Below, piece by piece: positions 1 to 11,097 of a stretch of 64,000 nucleotides of DNA. A model generated the notes under the pieces. It had not been told where the DNA came from, did no database searches, and saw only the letters and a list, made by a program, of their open reading frames with translations. A program made the translations under genes and the position numbers. This DNA is from Mesorhabditis belari. Lineage: Eukaryota; Nematoda; Chromadorea; Rhabditida; Rhabditidae. The stretch is from assembly GCA_958450365.1 (NCBI GenBank), contig CAUEEP010000754.1:1954001-2018000 (forward strand), read 5' to 3'. Each line of letters starts with the position of its first letter. The first letter of the stretch is position 1.

Positions 1-310
1 CAGAAAACAACATCCAATCCATTCAATCGCTTTTCTTTCCTTTTATTTACCATCTTTTCTTTTCAAATCCACCCTCACTCCACACCAAACTCTCTTCTAT
101 TTGTCAAAACAATTTCAATTCTTTTGATTCTTTTGACTCTTTTGATTCAAGAATCAAAAGAATCAAAAGAATCATAAAGCTCATTGAAATTTGATGCGTT
201 TTTTGGGTTTTGAGCATTTCTTTTTGAAATAATCCAGCCCGATTCACTGAATATCGAAAGTCGCAGAGTTTGTGCGTATCCTTCCTCTGCCCCCGCCTTG
301 CGCCGTCTCG

Positions 311-393
311 CCCCATGGGTTTTATGTTTAATATATCAAAAGATGCCCTAATGTCTTCTATCTTTTGATATATTACATAAATCTCCAATGGGG
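311..393. repeat. Short hairpin (MITE-like)
   Basis: The arms contain ATATATCAAAAGAT and ATCTTTTGATATAT and are flanked by CCCCAT and ATGGGG, giving an imperfect palindrome of about 83 bp with a short loop. No coding content. Confidence 0.6.
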
Positions 394-476
394 CTGGGCG
401 GCGCCAAGTTGGTCAAGGGGGGGTTTTTGAGGAATACGGTATGTACAGACTAGGCTCGTGAATACTCTTTGGTAAT

Positions 477-650
477 TACTGTAAACTAAACTGTAAACTA
501 AACTGTAATCTAAACTGTAAACTAAACAGTAATCTAAACAGTAATATAAACTGTAAACTAAACTGTAATCTAACTGTAATCTAAACAGTAATCTAAACAG
601 TAATCTAAACTGTAATCTAAACTGTAATCTAACTGTAATCTAACTGTAAT
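477..650. repeat. 12-bp tandem repeat
   Basis: About 14 diverged copies of a unit close to CTGTAATCTAAA or CTGTAAACTAAA. Confidence 0.85.
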
Positions 651-924
651 CGTTCTAGTTCAAGGCTCTTGTATTTCTCTCAGCAAATTCTTTTCTGTAT
701 TCGATCATTAGCTGCTCATTAGCCACTCCTTTCTACAAATGACCTTCTCGTTAACAATTTCTATTTTATTTCATTTCATTTCTATTTCATTTCTATTTTT
801 CATTATCTTTTCTTCTGTTTTCTGTTTTCTCATGGGATCTTTCTGCAAAAGAATCTGAGGATAGAAAGAAGAATTTCTAAGCCATGTTTTAAGCAAGATG
901 ATTGTTTTCAAAAAATGATCAGGG

Positions 925-983
925 CTTAGGCTTAGGCTTAGCCTAAGCCTAAGCCTAAGCCTAGGCCTGAGCCTAAGCCTAGG
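925..983. repeat. Interstitial telomere-like palindrome
   Basis: Copies of the nematode telomere hexamer TTAGGC run rightwards, then switch to GCCTAA at about 940 and continue with slight decay, so two arrays meet head to head. TTAGGC as the nematode telomere unit is established; fusion or repair origin is inference. Confidence 0.8.
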
Positions 984-1559
984 CTCTAGCAAGTAAAGCT
1001 AGAGCCCAGACTCTGGCTTTACTTGCTTTTTAAATTAAGCAAGGCAAACCTTATCTGGTTTGTAAGCTAGAGCAATCTGCCTAACCTGGCTTCATCTCAA
1101 AGCTATCCAAACCAGCCAAGCTAGGTCATTAGCCTATGTTTTCACCTCGACCTCTCAGATCTTTCCCTTTATTCTATGATGCTCGAAAAAGTACTCGAGT
1201 TGCCACTCTTGCAATCCACCTCTTCCAAACTTCTTCAGTCTCCATCTGATTTGAAATTCGATCTTTCATTGCCTTTTTTTTCTATCTCTTCAGATTCCTT
1301 ACATCACAAAATATCGAATTTGCCTAAAATTTCTCTTTTTCTTTAAGAATCTCGAATTTCGATGTGCATCTATTAACTTTTAGCATTATTACGAAAACTT
1401 TTAATAAATAAAGGCTGCAAAACTCTAGAATTACTTTATTTTCTTCTAGTCTTTCTTCTAATCTTTCTTCTATAAAACTTCTAATTTCATTTAGCAGAGA
1501 AACCTCTCTAATAAGTTCCGCGAAAATTTCATTGAGAGTCATTCTTTGCATTGATTCAA

Positions 1560-1705
1560 TCGATAACTTTAGCTTTTCAATCAGCTTTTAGCTTTGCTTC
1601 AATCGGTTTTTAGCATTGCTTCAATCATCTTTTAGCTTTGCTTTAATCATCTTTTAGCTTTGCTTCAATCAGTTTTTAAGCTTTGCTTCAATCATCTTTG
1701 GCCAC
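1560..1705. repeat. Tandem repeat, about 22 bp
   Basis: Diverged copies of a unit resembling TTTTAGCTTTGCTTCAATCA. Confidence 0.75.
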
Positions 1706-3020
1706 TCAATCAGCCATAGACTAAAAAATAAGCCAAGTTAACAATCGAATCTTTTATTCAAAACAATTTCTTCTCTTCTTCTCATCACTTTGTGATGTTT
1801 CGTAGTAAAGGCACAATCGAATTCTGTGGTCTTTCAAAGGCAAAAACGGGGTGAAAAGAATAAATAAGTGGAAAGGAAAGAGTTAAAAGAATGGAAAAGA
1901 ATGGAAAAGGGATGGAAAGGTCTATGAAAGGGGTACGGGCATTGCCCTAAAGGGAGAGATTGGGCCAAGACAAGGAAAGGGTGCCCCTCGCTGGACTGAA
2001 CAAAAGCTCTCAGCGCACACAAAGGGTGTTTTCCCTACATCCAATTTTCGAAGCTCTATTCTTTTTACTCCGTTTTCTTTCTTTTCTTTCTTTTCTTTCT
2101 TTTCTATTCTTTCTTTTCTCTTCTTTCCAACTTTCTCCCTACTTTTCATGTTTATTTTGTTTGTTTTTAAGTCTAGCGACCTATGCATCCCCCAAAATGT
2201 TTTCTTGTGGATTCCAATGGAGCGAATTGACCTCCAAACTGACCAAGAATCGAAAAATGCGATTTGCTTCCTTTGTAACCATCAGTTCTTCAGTTGGAGT
2301 TGGACATCAGTTCATTTGGACAAGCTTAACAAGCTTTAAGCAAAAAGCTTAAAAGCCACATAAAACCTTGTTCAAAGATTTCACTTGTTTTCCTAAACGA
2401 AAGCTCCAATCGCCAGCCAATCACCAGCCAAACACTCCCATTTTCAGCTTTCCAATTTCCCAATTTCGTAAAGAAGACATCAAAGTTGATGTGTGTTTTG
2501 CGAATTTTGTCGGCTTTTCTTCATTTTCCCACTTTTTCTTCTCTTTCCTCTTTTTCCTTAAAGCCAATCGTGAATTCGTGTGCCTTCATTAATTCCAGGG
2601 CTTTCCTTTCCCCGAAATCTCTCCACTTCTTCAAATTCCCCCCGCAAGCCTTCTTCAACCAAATAAGGAAGTCTCTTCGCACAAAAATTTCATTATTCAC
2701 TCGAAAATTTCCCGAATTTCCCGAAATTCTTTCCCCCATTCCCCTATGAAAATTTCTTATGCAAATCTTCCTTCTTTCTCTTCCCATTTTTCCCTTTCGG
2801 CCCATTACCCTGATTACTGGTCGATTTTCCTTGAGAATATCCCTATATAGCTCTTTTTTCAATAGCAAATCGTTTCCTGAAATCTCCACAAAAAAGTTTC
2901 CTTCTCAATTAGAATTGGCCAAATTTTCGATGGAAAGCTTTCTTTGATTTGACTGAGCTTCTCCTGTCCTCTTGTCTCTCTTGTCCCTTTGACTCATATC
3001 CTTTATGGCTTTTGGCTAAC

Positions 3021-3166
3021 TATTAGAGCATCAGATGTACTACTAGATCATCAGATACACTATTAGAGCATCAGATATACTATTAGAGCATCAGATATAC
3101 TATTAGATCATCAGATAGACTATTAGATCATCAGATATACTAATAGATCATCAGATATACTATTAA
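3021..3166. repeat. 20-bp tandem repeat
   Basis: About seven copies of TATTAGATCATCAGATATAC, with GATCA/GAGCA variants. Confidence 0.85.
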
Positions 3167-3412
3167 AAGTAAAAATAAATCAACTTAAGCGTTGAAAGAA
3201 TGAAATAAACTAAAAAACGGGGAAATGGACTATTCGCCGCGGCGACATTTCACCGCAAAGTTAGATCTACAGCAGACAAAACTCATGCCTGATTATCGTA
3301 CCTGTTGGATCACAAAACAAGAACATGATCGGCGAAACGTCATTACGGCGAAATGCCAAAATATCGAAATGACGAATAGTCGCGCAACCAAAAAACGAGA
3401 ATTTGGTCGTAA

Positions 3413-3488
3413 GAGGAACCGAACCCGAGCATTAATGTGCGTGAACAGATTTGGATACGAGACCCTTATCCACTCAGCCATCAGCTCA
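3413..3488 (-). tRNA. tRNA-like fragment (degenerate)
   Basis: On the minus strand an A-box-like TGGCTGAGTGGATAAGG is followed about 45 bases later by a B-box-like GGGTTCGGTTCC, with spacing like a long-variable-arm (Ser/Leu type) tRNA. I cannot fold a complete acceptor stem, so this is a pseudogene or tRNA-derived repeat rather than a functional tRNA. Confidence 0.4.
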
Positions 3489-4533
3489 TTTTCCACGGCC
3501 GTGAAAGAAACCTTTTGAACCCCTCTGTTTTCAAATTTTGTTTTAATTCAAATTTTCTTTCAATTTTCAAATTTTTGTCTTATAACTAAAAAACCGTCTT
3601 ATTAAAAACGCTTTATAACTTTTGATCGAATGCTTTGTTGCTTTGTTGCTTCGTTTGCTTCGTTTCTGTTTTTGAAAGAAGATTCGAATTCAGCGTGAAA
3701 AACTGCACAAGAAGATCTAGATCTCCTTTCAAAAGGCTATCTTGACTCCATATCTCCCCCTAGTCAGTTTTAAAGTTCAGAAAAGCGTTGGATTGGCTTA
3801 ATTTCATGTTATTCATAGTTTTTTATTAGAGAAATCTTTCAAAATTGCCCAAATTTCTCATCCTTTTCCTGTTACACTCAAAAAGGAGACTTTTGAGTGA
3901 GTGAGTGAGTTCAAACTTTTCCCTACCCTTTTCGTTTCAAATTTTTTCCGCCATGTGACACCCAAATGAGCTCTAACAATAGAAAAAACTATTCTTTTTT
4001 CCTTTTTGCTTCTTCTTCCTTTTGCTTCTTCTTTTTTTATCACTTCCTCTAAAACAAACGAACACATGTAAAATTTAGCACTTTTTTTTTTCCTAAGGTT
4101 CCCCATTTCATTACCCAAACCATATGTCTTTTGCTTTGCATGAGACGAATTTCGTAAACTTTTACATCATCATCATCAATCATATGGGACAAAATGGGTT
4201 ATTTTTAGGTTATTTTAGGGTGAGAGTGAGAGTTGTAAGGGATTTATATTGCGTCATTAGCTCTATGAGAGATTTCACACTCATGTTACAGCCCCCACCG
4301 CTGTTGCTCGCTGGGCAAAGCGCTCGTTTATTTACTGAATTGTTTTGCAGCAAAAGCTTGTTGATTTGCGAAATTGAATAGATCAGAACTAGGACCAAAA
4401 GGGTTATTCAAGTTGAAGAATGTCTTGGCTTCAAGGTTAAAACCTTCAAGCAACAATTCAAGCCAAGTTTGAGAGATTGTCTCGAAAGATGGCTTTCTCT
4501 TTCTTTTTTTCCTTCTTTCTCTTGGCAAATTAA

Positions 4534-4610
4534 GGCACCAGATAGCTCAGTGGTTAGAACAAAAGAAAGCAAAAGGAAAGGAAAAGGTCGAGGGTTCAAT
4601 CCGATCTGCG
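4534..4610 (+). tRNA. tRNA-like fragment (degenerate)
   Basis: TAGCTCAGTGGTTAGAAC matches an A box and GAGGGTTCAATCC matches a B box. Between them is a purine-rich run where the anticodon arm should be. Read as a decayed tRNA or SINE head, not a working tRNA. Confidence 0.45.
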
Positions 4611-5835
4611 GAAATCTACTTTTTCTTGCCAATTCCATCACTTCTTCATTTTCCCTGGAACAATCCTACCAAAGAGTGCAGTCACAGCCTTCCGTACTTG
4701 AAGCTTTGGGATCCCGCTTGAAGATTTGAAGCTTTGAAATCAGCCTTTATCTCACTAAGATCCGCCTTTGATTAGTCACACTTAACAAGCACTTTGAGGT
4801 CATTGTGTCATTGTTGAGAATGGAAAAAGGAGTGGCCACTTGAGTGACCACTCCCTTTCCCTCCGCCTTTTTTCCCCTCTGGGATACATTGGGTCTCTTG
4901 GAGTCATCGATGAATCATCCCAATCCAATCCCATCCCAATCCAATCCCAGATCTCTTTTGACAAAGCACTTGGTTCTTGGTTTCAATCGCTTTATAAAAG
5001 CAGCTAATACTTGTACTAGAATTTCTAATTCAATCTACATTTATCCACGTTTCCTCCTTTATAGATTTCTTTGATCTCTCCTTTTTGTCAAAGACCATAT
5101 GTTCCCCTTTGTATGATGAGAGTTGTCAGCTGTGACATCTCGAACACTTCTTCCCCTTTCTCAAATCCTTTCTAGCAATAGTGAAACGAACATCCAACTT
5201 GATCCACTACTTTCAAGCTAACCAATTCACTTTATATTCAATCAAATGCACGAGAAACATGTCACTTACAGCCTCGAAGCAGAAACGATAAAAGATGAAA
5301 GGCATGTTTTAGAATCACAACAATGTTTTAGAGAGTCTACACTTTAATCATAACCCTGAACCAGGCTTGTACCTCTAGCTAAAATTACAGCTTTCTGACC
5401 ATAGGATTTGGTTTAAACAACCCTTTTATACAGCATAAAGCTGATATTCTCCAATTTCCGAATCGCAAAAACAAGAGTCTACCACAGCACTATTCAACTG
5501 AGCCAAGCGCAAAACCAAAAACGATAACAATACTCAAGCAAGTCCCAGTCATTACTAGAGAGAGTGGTCAGGCGATTCTTTCCTTCAAATTCTCATCTTT
5601 TCCCCATTCAACGTGTGTCCATAAATCCCCGTTTTCTCAGTGATGTCCCATCCCATCTCTTTTCATATGTTTTGTGTTTTATTTTATCGGTTTGCCTGTT
5701 TTTCAAAAAGCACTCTTACTAAGCTCATTTTTCCTTTTCCTTGGGGACTTTATGAGTACTTAGGGCTTAGTCATTGTGTGTGTGCTGTTCATACACCAGA
5801 ACATACGAATATCCTTTGGCTAATCGGTTTTAAGC

Positions 5836-5965
5836 CAATTTTTAGGCTCGATCGATCGGCTATAAGAAAAATTAGGGCCATTAGAAGCTCCGTTAGCAGC
5901 TATAAGAAAAATTAGGGTCATTAGAAGCTCCGTTAGAAGTTATAAGAAAAATTAGGGCCATTAGA
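5836..5965. repeat. Tandem repeat, about 50 bp
   Basis: Three near-identical copies containing TATAAGAAAAATTAGGGCCA followed by TTAGAAGCTCCGTTAG. Confidence 0.85.
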
Positions 5966-6684
5966 AATAAAAACATCTGACACGATTTATATTGTCTTAT
6001 GAAATCGTGCTTAAAATGCATCAAATCTCAAAAACTCTTCCTCAAATAATATTTTTTTTGCTTTTTCTATGTTGAGTTCATAAATCAATTTTTGTTTTAA
6101 CTATCATAGAATCAAATTTTAATTACTTTAATTGTCGTCAAGTTGAAAACGAGATGAAATAAGCTTATTTTGGGTGTTTTAGAGGTAACATTAAACGTCC
6201 AAAAGTAAAATTAGACTTAAAGCTTAAAGCTTAAAGCAAGAAGTAATCAATTTTAATTTTATTAACCTTTTTAAAAGCACCAATGACTAATCCCCAATGA
6301 CAATGACACTGAAAATTGAGTATTGAGCCACTTATAAGCTAATCTAGTTTACTAGAAAACACATAAATCCAATCTCAATTAGCCTAGCCTCTTGACACTT
6401 TGTTCTCCCTTTTTCACAACGCAAAAGAGATATTTATGTGAAAACTTGAGCCAATTCATTGTTTATGTCAGCAACAAGCCTTTTCTTTTATCCAAAAGCT
6501 TCAATGATCATCAGAAATTTCTTTCTTTTCTCAATTCTTCTATCGAATCTGTCCTTTGGGAGTCACAGCTCTCTTTTTCTTGAAAAGAAGCTTTCTTTTC
6601 AGGGAAAAGAAGGACGAAACTTTCTTTTCAAGTTTAGAAAGTCTAGAAAGTCTTCATTCTAAAATTTGGTCCTCTAATCTCTCA

Positions 6685-6692
6685 ATTTTCAG
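6685..6692 (+). promoter_or_regulatory. Probable splice acceptor before RGK start codon
   Basis: ATTTTCAG lies 19 bases upstream of the ATG at 6712 with no upstream coding exon apparent. It fits a spliced-leader acceptor or the end of a 5' UTR intron. Confidence 0.5.
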
Positions 6693-6711
6693 CAGTTGGC
6701 TGAGCGCAGAG

Positions 6712-9700
6712 ATGAAACAACCGATTCGATCGCAGTCATTCAAACATCGACCTTCCACTACTAAAGCTTTGCCTATTGAGGCTCCGAGAAGGTTTGTCTA
6801 TGAATACATTCGATTTTAGCAAAAGACTATCCCTCTTTTGATTTTCTATCAGTTTTCTGAAGTTTCAGATCCCCAATGGAGGAGATGAATCCAGAAAGGC
6901 GACGAAGTACTCCAACGATCACTCGACGAGGATCCCTTCAGAGGTATTTTGCTCAAAAAATAAGTGAAAGATTGATCTAAAAGCTGATTTCTACATCTTA
7001 GTATATCTGATAGCTAATTTTACTTTAAAACTTGCAACTAAAAAAATCGGTTTATTCTTCAGCCCAATGCGACGCGGGAGTCTCCAAATAAAGTGAGCAA
7101 AAACAGCCAAAAAAAACAGCCAAAAACATGGTTGATTCTACAGAGTTCTTCTCTTTTTTTCATAGAATAGCCTCTTTAAACTTATCATAACTATAATCAT
7201 CACTTTTCAACAAAAATCTCTTCTCTAATCACAAATTTGTTCGATTTGAAGTGTCCGCTTTTTCACTGATCACCCCAAGCTTCTTAAGATCTATCAGAAA
7301 GGGCAAAAAAATTGATCTTAGCTATTGATTTATTGCCTGAATATCTTAAATTTAAAGATATCCAATCAATAAACAAAGCTCTATCATCGTTTTGCCATTT
7401 CCAGCCTCCATTCAAACTCATTCCCTCAGCTTTCCACTAACCCAAAAAATCACTCAGCAAAAAGAAACCAAGCTTTCTAAACGATAAATGTTCATAATAA
7501 ATTTGATTTGAATAATTTTAGATCGAAATTAGAGCCACGAACTGATGTGTGGCCTGAACCGAAACAGGCTAGTGAGGTGAGAAAATCCGAAAGTAAGAAA
7601 ACTTGATGAATTGCAGGTGGAGGAGCGTTTCTTGAAGTTACCCGATTCAGAAGATTACACAAGAGTTCGTCAATTCAAAATCGATGCCCGGGGAGCGGTG
7701 GTGAATCGAGGAGACAGCTTTAGACGGAAAAGACAAGGAGGTGAGTGACTGTTGTACTGTTAACTGTTGTAGACGTCGATCAAGCTCATCAAGAAAGTCT
7801 AGTTTCTTGTCTACAACCCTAAAAGAACTTGCGAAGATCAATTGCCCAATTCAGACAAATCCCCATCTCCATACGCGTTGAGCGACTCGGCACGGGACTC
7901 GAATTCGCGGAGTGAGAGCGTTTCATCAGGTGATGAACATCACTTGAAAAGAAGGGATTTCCCACCGCCATCACCGACCATTCAAACAAATGGACAAGAG
8001 AACGATCATCCCGCACCAACATCGAGTCATCTCGTTTACAAGGTACTGGGCTTCAATAAGCTGCCTTCAATAAGCTGCCTTCAATAAGCTGCCTTCAATA
8101 AGCTGCCTTCAATAAGCTGCCTTCAATACGTCAAACTTGCGCAACTCGCCATAACTTTTTTTCTAAATGAGCCAATCTTTATAATTTTGGTGTCATTTTG
8201 TAGATCTCAACAAGTGCAACAAAATGATACCAAAATCATAAAGTTTGGCCCATTTAGAAGAAAGTTATGGCGAGTTGCGCAAAAAAAATTTGGCGCAAAG
8301 TAGCCATCCCCATCATACTTTGAAAAATTAACAATGCTAAAGAGTATAATAAGTCTCTTGAATCTCCACAAATCTCAAATCATTCAGGTGTACGTGGTCG
8401 GTGATCGTGGCACCGGAAAATCGGCCCTAATCAGTCAATTCAACTCCTCCGAGTTCAAAAATGCATTCGCTGATGAAATCGGTGAGCTCTTCAAAACCAA
8501 GAAAGAAACAAAACCAAGAAAATTTTCTAGAAGAATACGAGAACACGGTTTCGATTTGTATTGGTGGAGAAGAGTGCGATTTGGTCTTCTTTGAATCGGA
8601 TATGGTGAGTTTAGTTGAACAAATCTGATTTCAACAGTTTCAGCCACTTCACTTCGACAACTTTCAGGCCGATCCTCTATTCCTAACCGATGAAGTCTCA
8701 GCTTTCCTTGTCCTCTACTCAATCGATTCTCGATCCTCATTCAAACAGGCCACTTATGGGGTAAAAAAAGAAATCAAGAGTAAACCAAGGAATCCCTTTA
8801 GATTGAAATGATTCGCAATCGACAAAACCTTCAACACATCCCAGTGATTTTAGCGGGAAACAAAGCCGATTTGGAGAGGAAAAGAGCTGTGGCAAGACAA
8901 GGTAGAAACGATTTCTTGCATTTCTTGCATTTCTTGCATTTCTTCAATTTTCTAAGCCATATCCTGAGTTATCCGATAAATTCTATCATTCTTGATCAAC
9001 CAAATTCCAGATGTCAAAGAAGTAGCAGCTCGTTTTTGCTGTGAGCAATTCGAGGTTAGTTATCTTTCTACAAACAAACAAATATCACTAAATTTTCTAT
9101 ACATTTTCCACAAAACAAAAGGTTAATCACCTGACTTTCTTTTGTTTTCAATTCGAGGATCGATTTTGAGGTAAATGCCGCACAAGAGCTTCTCTTATTT
9201 GTACTTTGTCCAAAATGTGTTTGCCTCTAAAATTAGAAAATCAGAGGAAACTAAAAAACAACTCACAAAGAGCAGCAGCTTGGATAGACCGAGGATCGAT
9301 TTTGAAGTGAATGCCGCACACGAGCTTCTCTTATTTGTACTTTGTCCAAAATCTGTTTGCCTCTAAAATTAGAAAATCAGAGGAAACTAAAAAACAACTC
9401 ACAAAGATGAACGACTTGGATAGGCCGCCTTGCAATCTTCTGGATCCTGAGCACACTTGAAAGGCTTTTCACCTGATCGGCTACTCTTCAAATGATCATT
9501 ACTAAAAAGAAAAAGTTGGTAAAAAGATCATAAAACTCACAATGCCGATGACTCAGTAAAGGGCTTTTGACATCTCGTTTTGGCGTATGGATAGACAGAG
9601 AAGATCTCATTCCCAAAGTCGGCATTTAGGCTCGAGAAGCAAAGCGTCGAATCGAAAAAAGGTGATCACGTAATGAAATGCATCGAAAACTACCGGAAAG

Positions 9701-10753
9701 CCAATCGAAGAGAAGAGTCGAAGAGATCCCTGAGCCAATCCAACCCTTCCCCAAGTAGAAGATGCTCTTCTGGAAGGCGTCAAACTCTAAAACAGTAAAG
9801 AATTAATAGACTTTGATTGAATTAATAAAGTGTACCTGTGAGCAGCTTGCTGTACATCTCGACATCGACAAGGCAATACGAGGCAAGGCAAGGCGGCAAG
9901 GCAAGGCGGCAAGGCAACACGTAGTAGGCACAGAAACCGGTGTCCACCTTTGCATCTTCGGATTGACCAATCTAAATAAATTTTAATAAGATTAAATAAA
10001 AGTAAAGTAAAAATAATAACCATACCTTTGGATATTCTTTCTTGTGGCTGATCGTCTTCTTCTCGACATCGATTTCAACTTTCTAAACAAATAAAGTATT
10101 ATTTCATTTAATAAACTAGATGATAACAAACAAATTATAATTAAAACTTGAAAAGAAAAAGAAACCTTCAAACCAGACGTCTTCTTCCTTTTATCTAGTA
10201 GATTCTCAGATCTCGGTTGCTCTCAATCATGACGTGGATGATCTCCTTGTTGGATTGTTAGCCGAAATCAAGGACGCTTTTGTGACAAAAGACGAGCAAA
10301 GAAGAAGTGTACCGGTGAGTGAACAGGCATAGATTAAAGTTGCCTGGTAAGGTGTGGTGTACTGTAAGTACGAATGGTGTACTGTAAGTACACTACACCT
10401 TACCAGACTGTACCCTACAGTACGCATGTAAAAAGGTGTACTATACTAGCTCTAATTGTAAGTACATTGTACTAAGTTAAGACTACAGTAACCCTTACAT
10501 AAAAAAATCCATTCAGATCTCTCCACGAGTCGCTGAAATTAAAGAGAAAGACGATTTCCGAGCCGCCATTCGACGCTATTCACAGAGAAAGAAGAAAGAA
10601 TCCGATAGTGAGGTTCGTGAATTTCTTTTGATCCAAAATTCATCGAAACTCTTTCAGCAAACTACCGCCAAATGTTCCGTTCTCTCTCCATCCGGCTTTT
10701 TCAACAAACTAAAGCAATGGAAACGAAATGTCAGTCCAAGAATCACAATTTGA
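6712..10753 (+). CDS. RGK-family (Rad/Gem/Kir/Rem) small GTPase
   Basis: Fourteen exons keep phase throughout and give 425 residues: 6712-6791, 6869-6943, 7063-7092, 7522-7576, 7617-7740, 7855-8042, 8388-8481, 8531-8604, 8644-8760, 8802-8901, 9011-9054, 10210-10314, 10517-10612, 10658-10753. The N-terminal half is basic and Ser-rich (RRGSL twice, GDSFRRKR). The G domain follows: P-loop GDRGTGKSAL, then FFESDM where most Ras proteins have DxxG, then NKAD, then EISVAL at the SA position. Loss of DxxG and N- and C-terminal extensions are RGK traits; known members regulate voltage-gated Ca channels and cytoskeleton. The C-terminus is basic (GFFNKLKQWKRN) without a CAAX box, as in the family. Exon 9 could instead start at 8668, removing eight residues in frame. 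RRxS sites may bind kinases or 14-3-3; that is inference. Confidence 0.9.
8051..8126. repeat. 14-bp tandem repeat in RGK intron
   Basis: Five copies of TTCAATAAGCTGCC start a few bases after the donor of exon 6. Confidence 0.9.
8139..8280. repeat. Fold-back element in RGK intron
   Basis: GCGCAACTCGCCATAACTTT at the left is matched by AAAGTTATGGCGAGTTGCGC at the right, and the arms stay complementary inwards for most of their length. MITE-like, no coding content. Confidence 0.85.
9160..9645 (-). pseudogene. Zinc-finger-like exon cluster, nested antisense
   Basis: Inside the RGK intron 9055-10209, minus-strand pieces keep donors, acceptors and phase. One piece contains CQKPFTESSA. The next (about 9405-9505) reads NDHLKSSRSGEKPFKCAQD and ends YPSRSSL; GEKPFKC is the classic C2H2 linker. 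The histidine expected after HLKSS is Arg, and the following C-C spacing is six residues, so the fingers look degenerate. The last intron plus exon is duplicated in tandem (9165-9275 and 9291-9405). No start codon or full array is visible; a fragment is more likely than a working nested gene. Confidence 0.5.
9646..10085 (-). pseudogene. Possible GIY-YIG nuclease relic
   Basis: Also antisense in the RGK intron. Short pieces read, in order, KTISHKKEYPK, then VDTGFCAYYVL, then FDAFQKSIFYLGKG, then GFPVVFDAFHYVI in another frame. FxxSIFYxGKG and GxxVVxxxFxxV recall the GIY-YIG domain of LEM-3/ANKLE1 nucleases. The two parts are out of frame, the linking residues are missing, and a GGCAAGGC array interrupts it at 9890-9925. 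Assignment is tentative. Confidence 0.3.
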
Positions 10754-10826
10754 TTTCCATAACTTTTTAATTCTTGTACAATCATTTCATTTTCTCCATA
10801 AGTACGAGATTATCTGCATATTCTTC

Positions 10827-10832
10827 AATAAA
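10827..10832 (+). terminator. Poly(A) signal of RGK gene
   Basis: AATAAA, 74 bases past the stop at 10753. Confidence 0.6.
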
Positions 10833-11097
10833 ATATGGGTGTATCAACCAAAAATGAGTTTTTGTTTAAATTCCCTCTACTATTTTCATTGTTCGTTTGA
10901 AATTGTGTGCATGCTTTTTGTAAATAGCGTCTTTTTCTGAAATAAACGTTTACAATACAGAAATTCGACGATTCATTTGCGAAGACAAAAAATTCTAATA
11001 ACAAACTTAATGCTTATTTACAATTCGTAAAGATTTGACTACAATTATAATGACATAAAAAAACAATACCCTAAAAAAAGATGAATCCGTTTGAGAT

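Larger units (their letters stand above)
1..6711. other. Gene-free repeat-rich stretch
   Basis: I see no convincing coding exon on either strand here. The open frames present are AT-rich or pyrimidine-rich, lack spliced neighbours in phase and resemble no family I know. The stretch contains a short hairpin, several minisatellites, a telomere-like palindrome and two tRNA-like fragments, listed separately. Small unrecognised exons could be missed. Confidence 0.6.
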
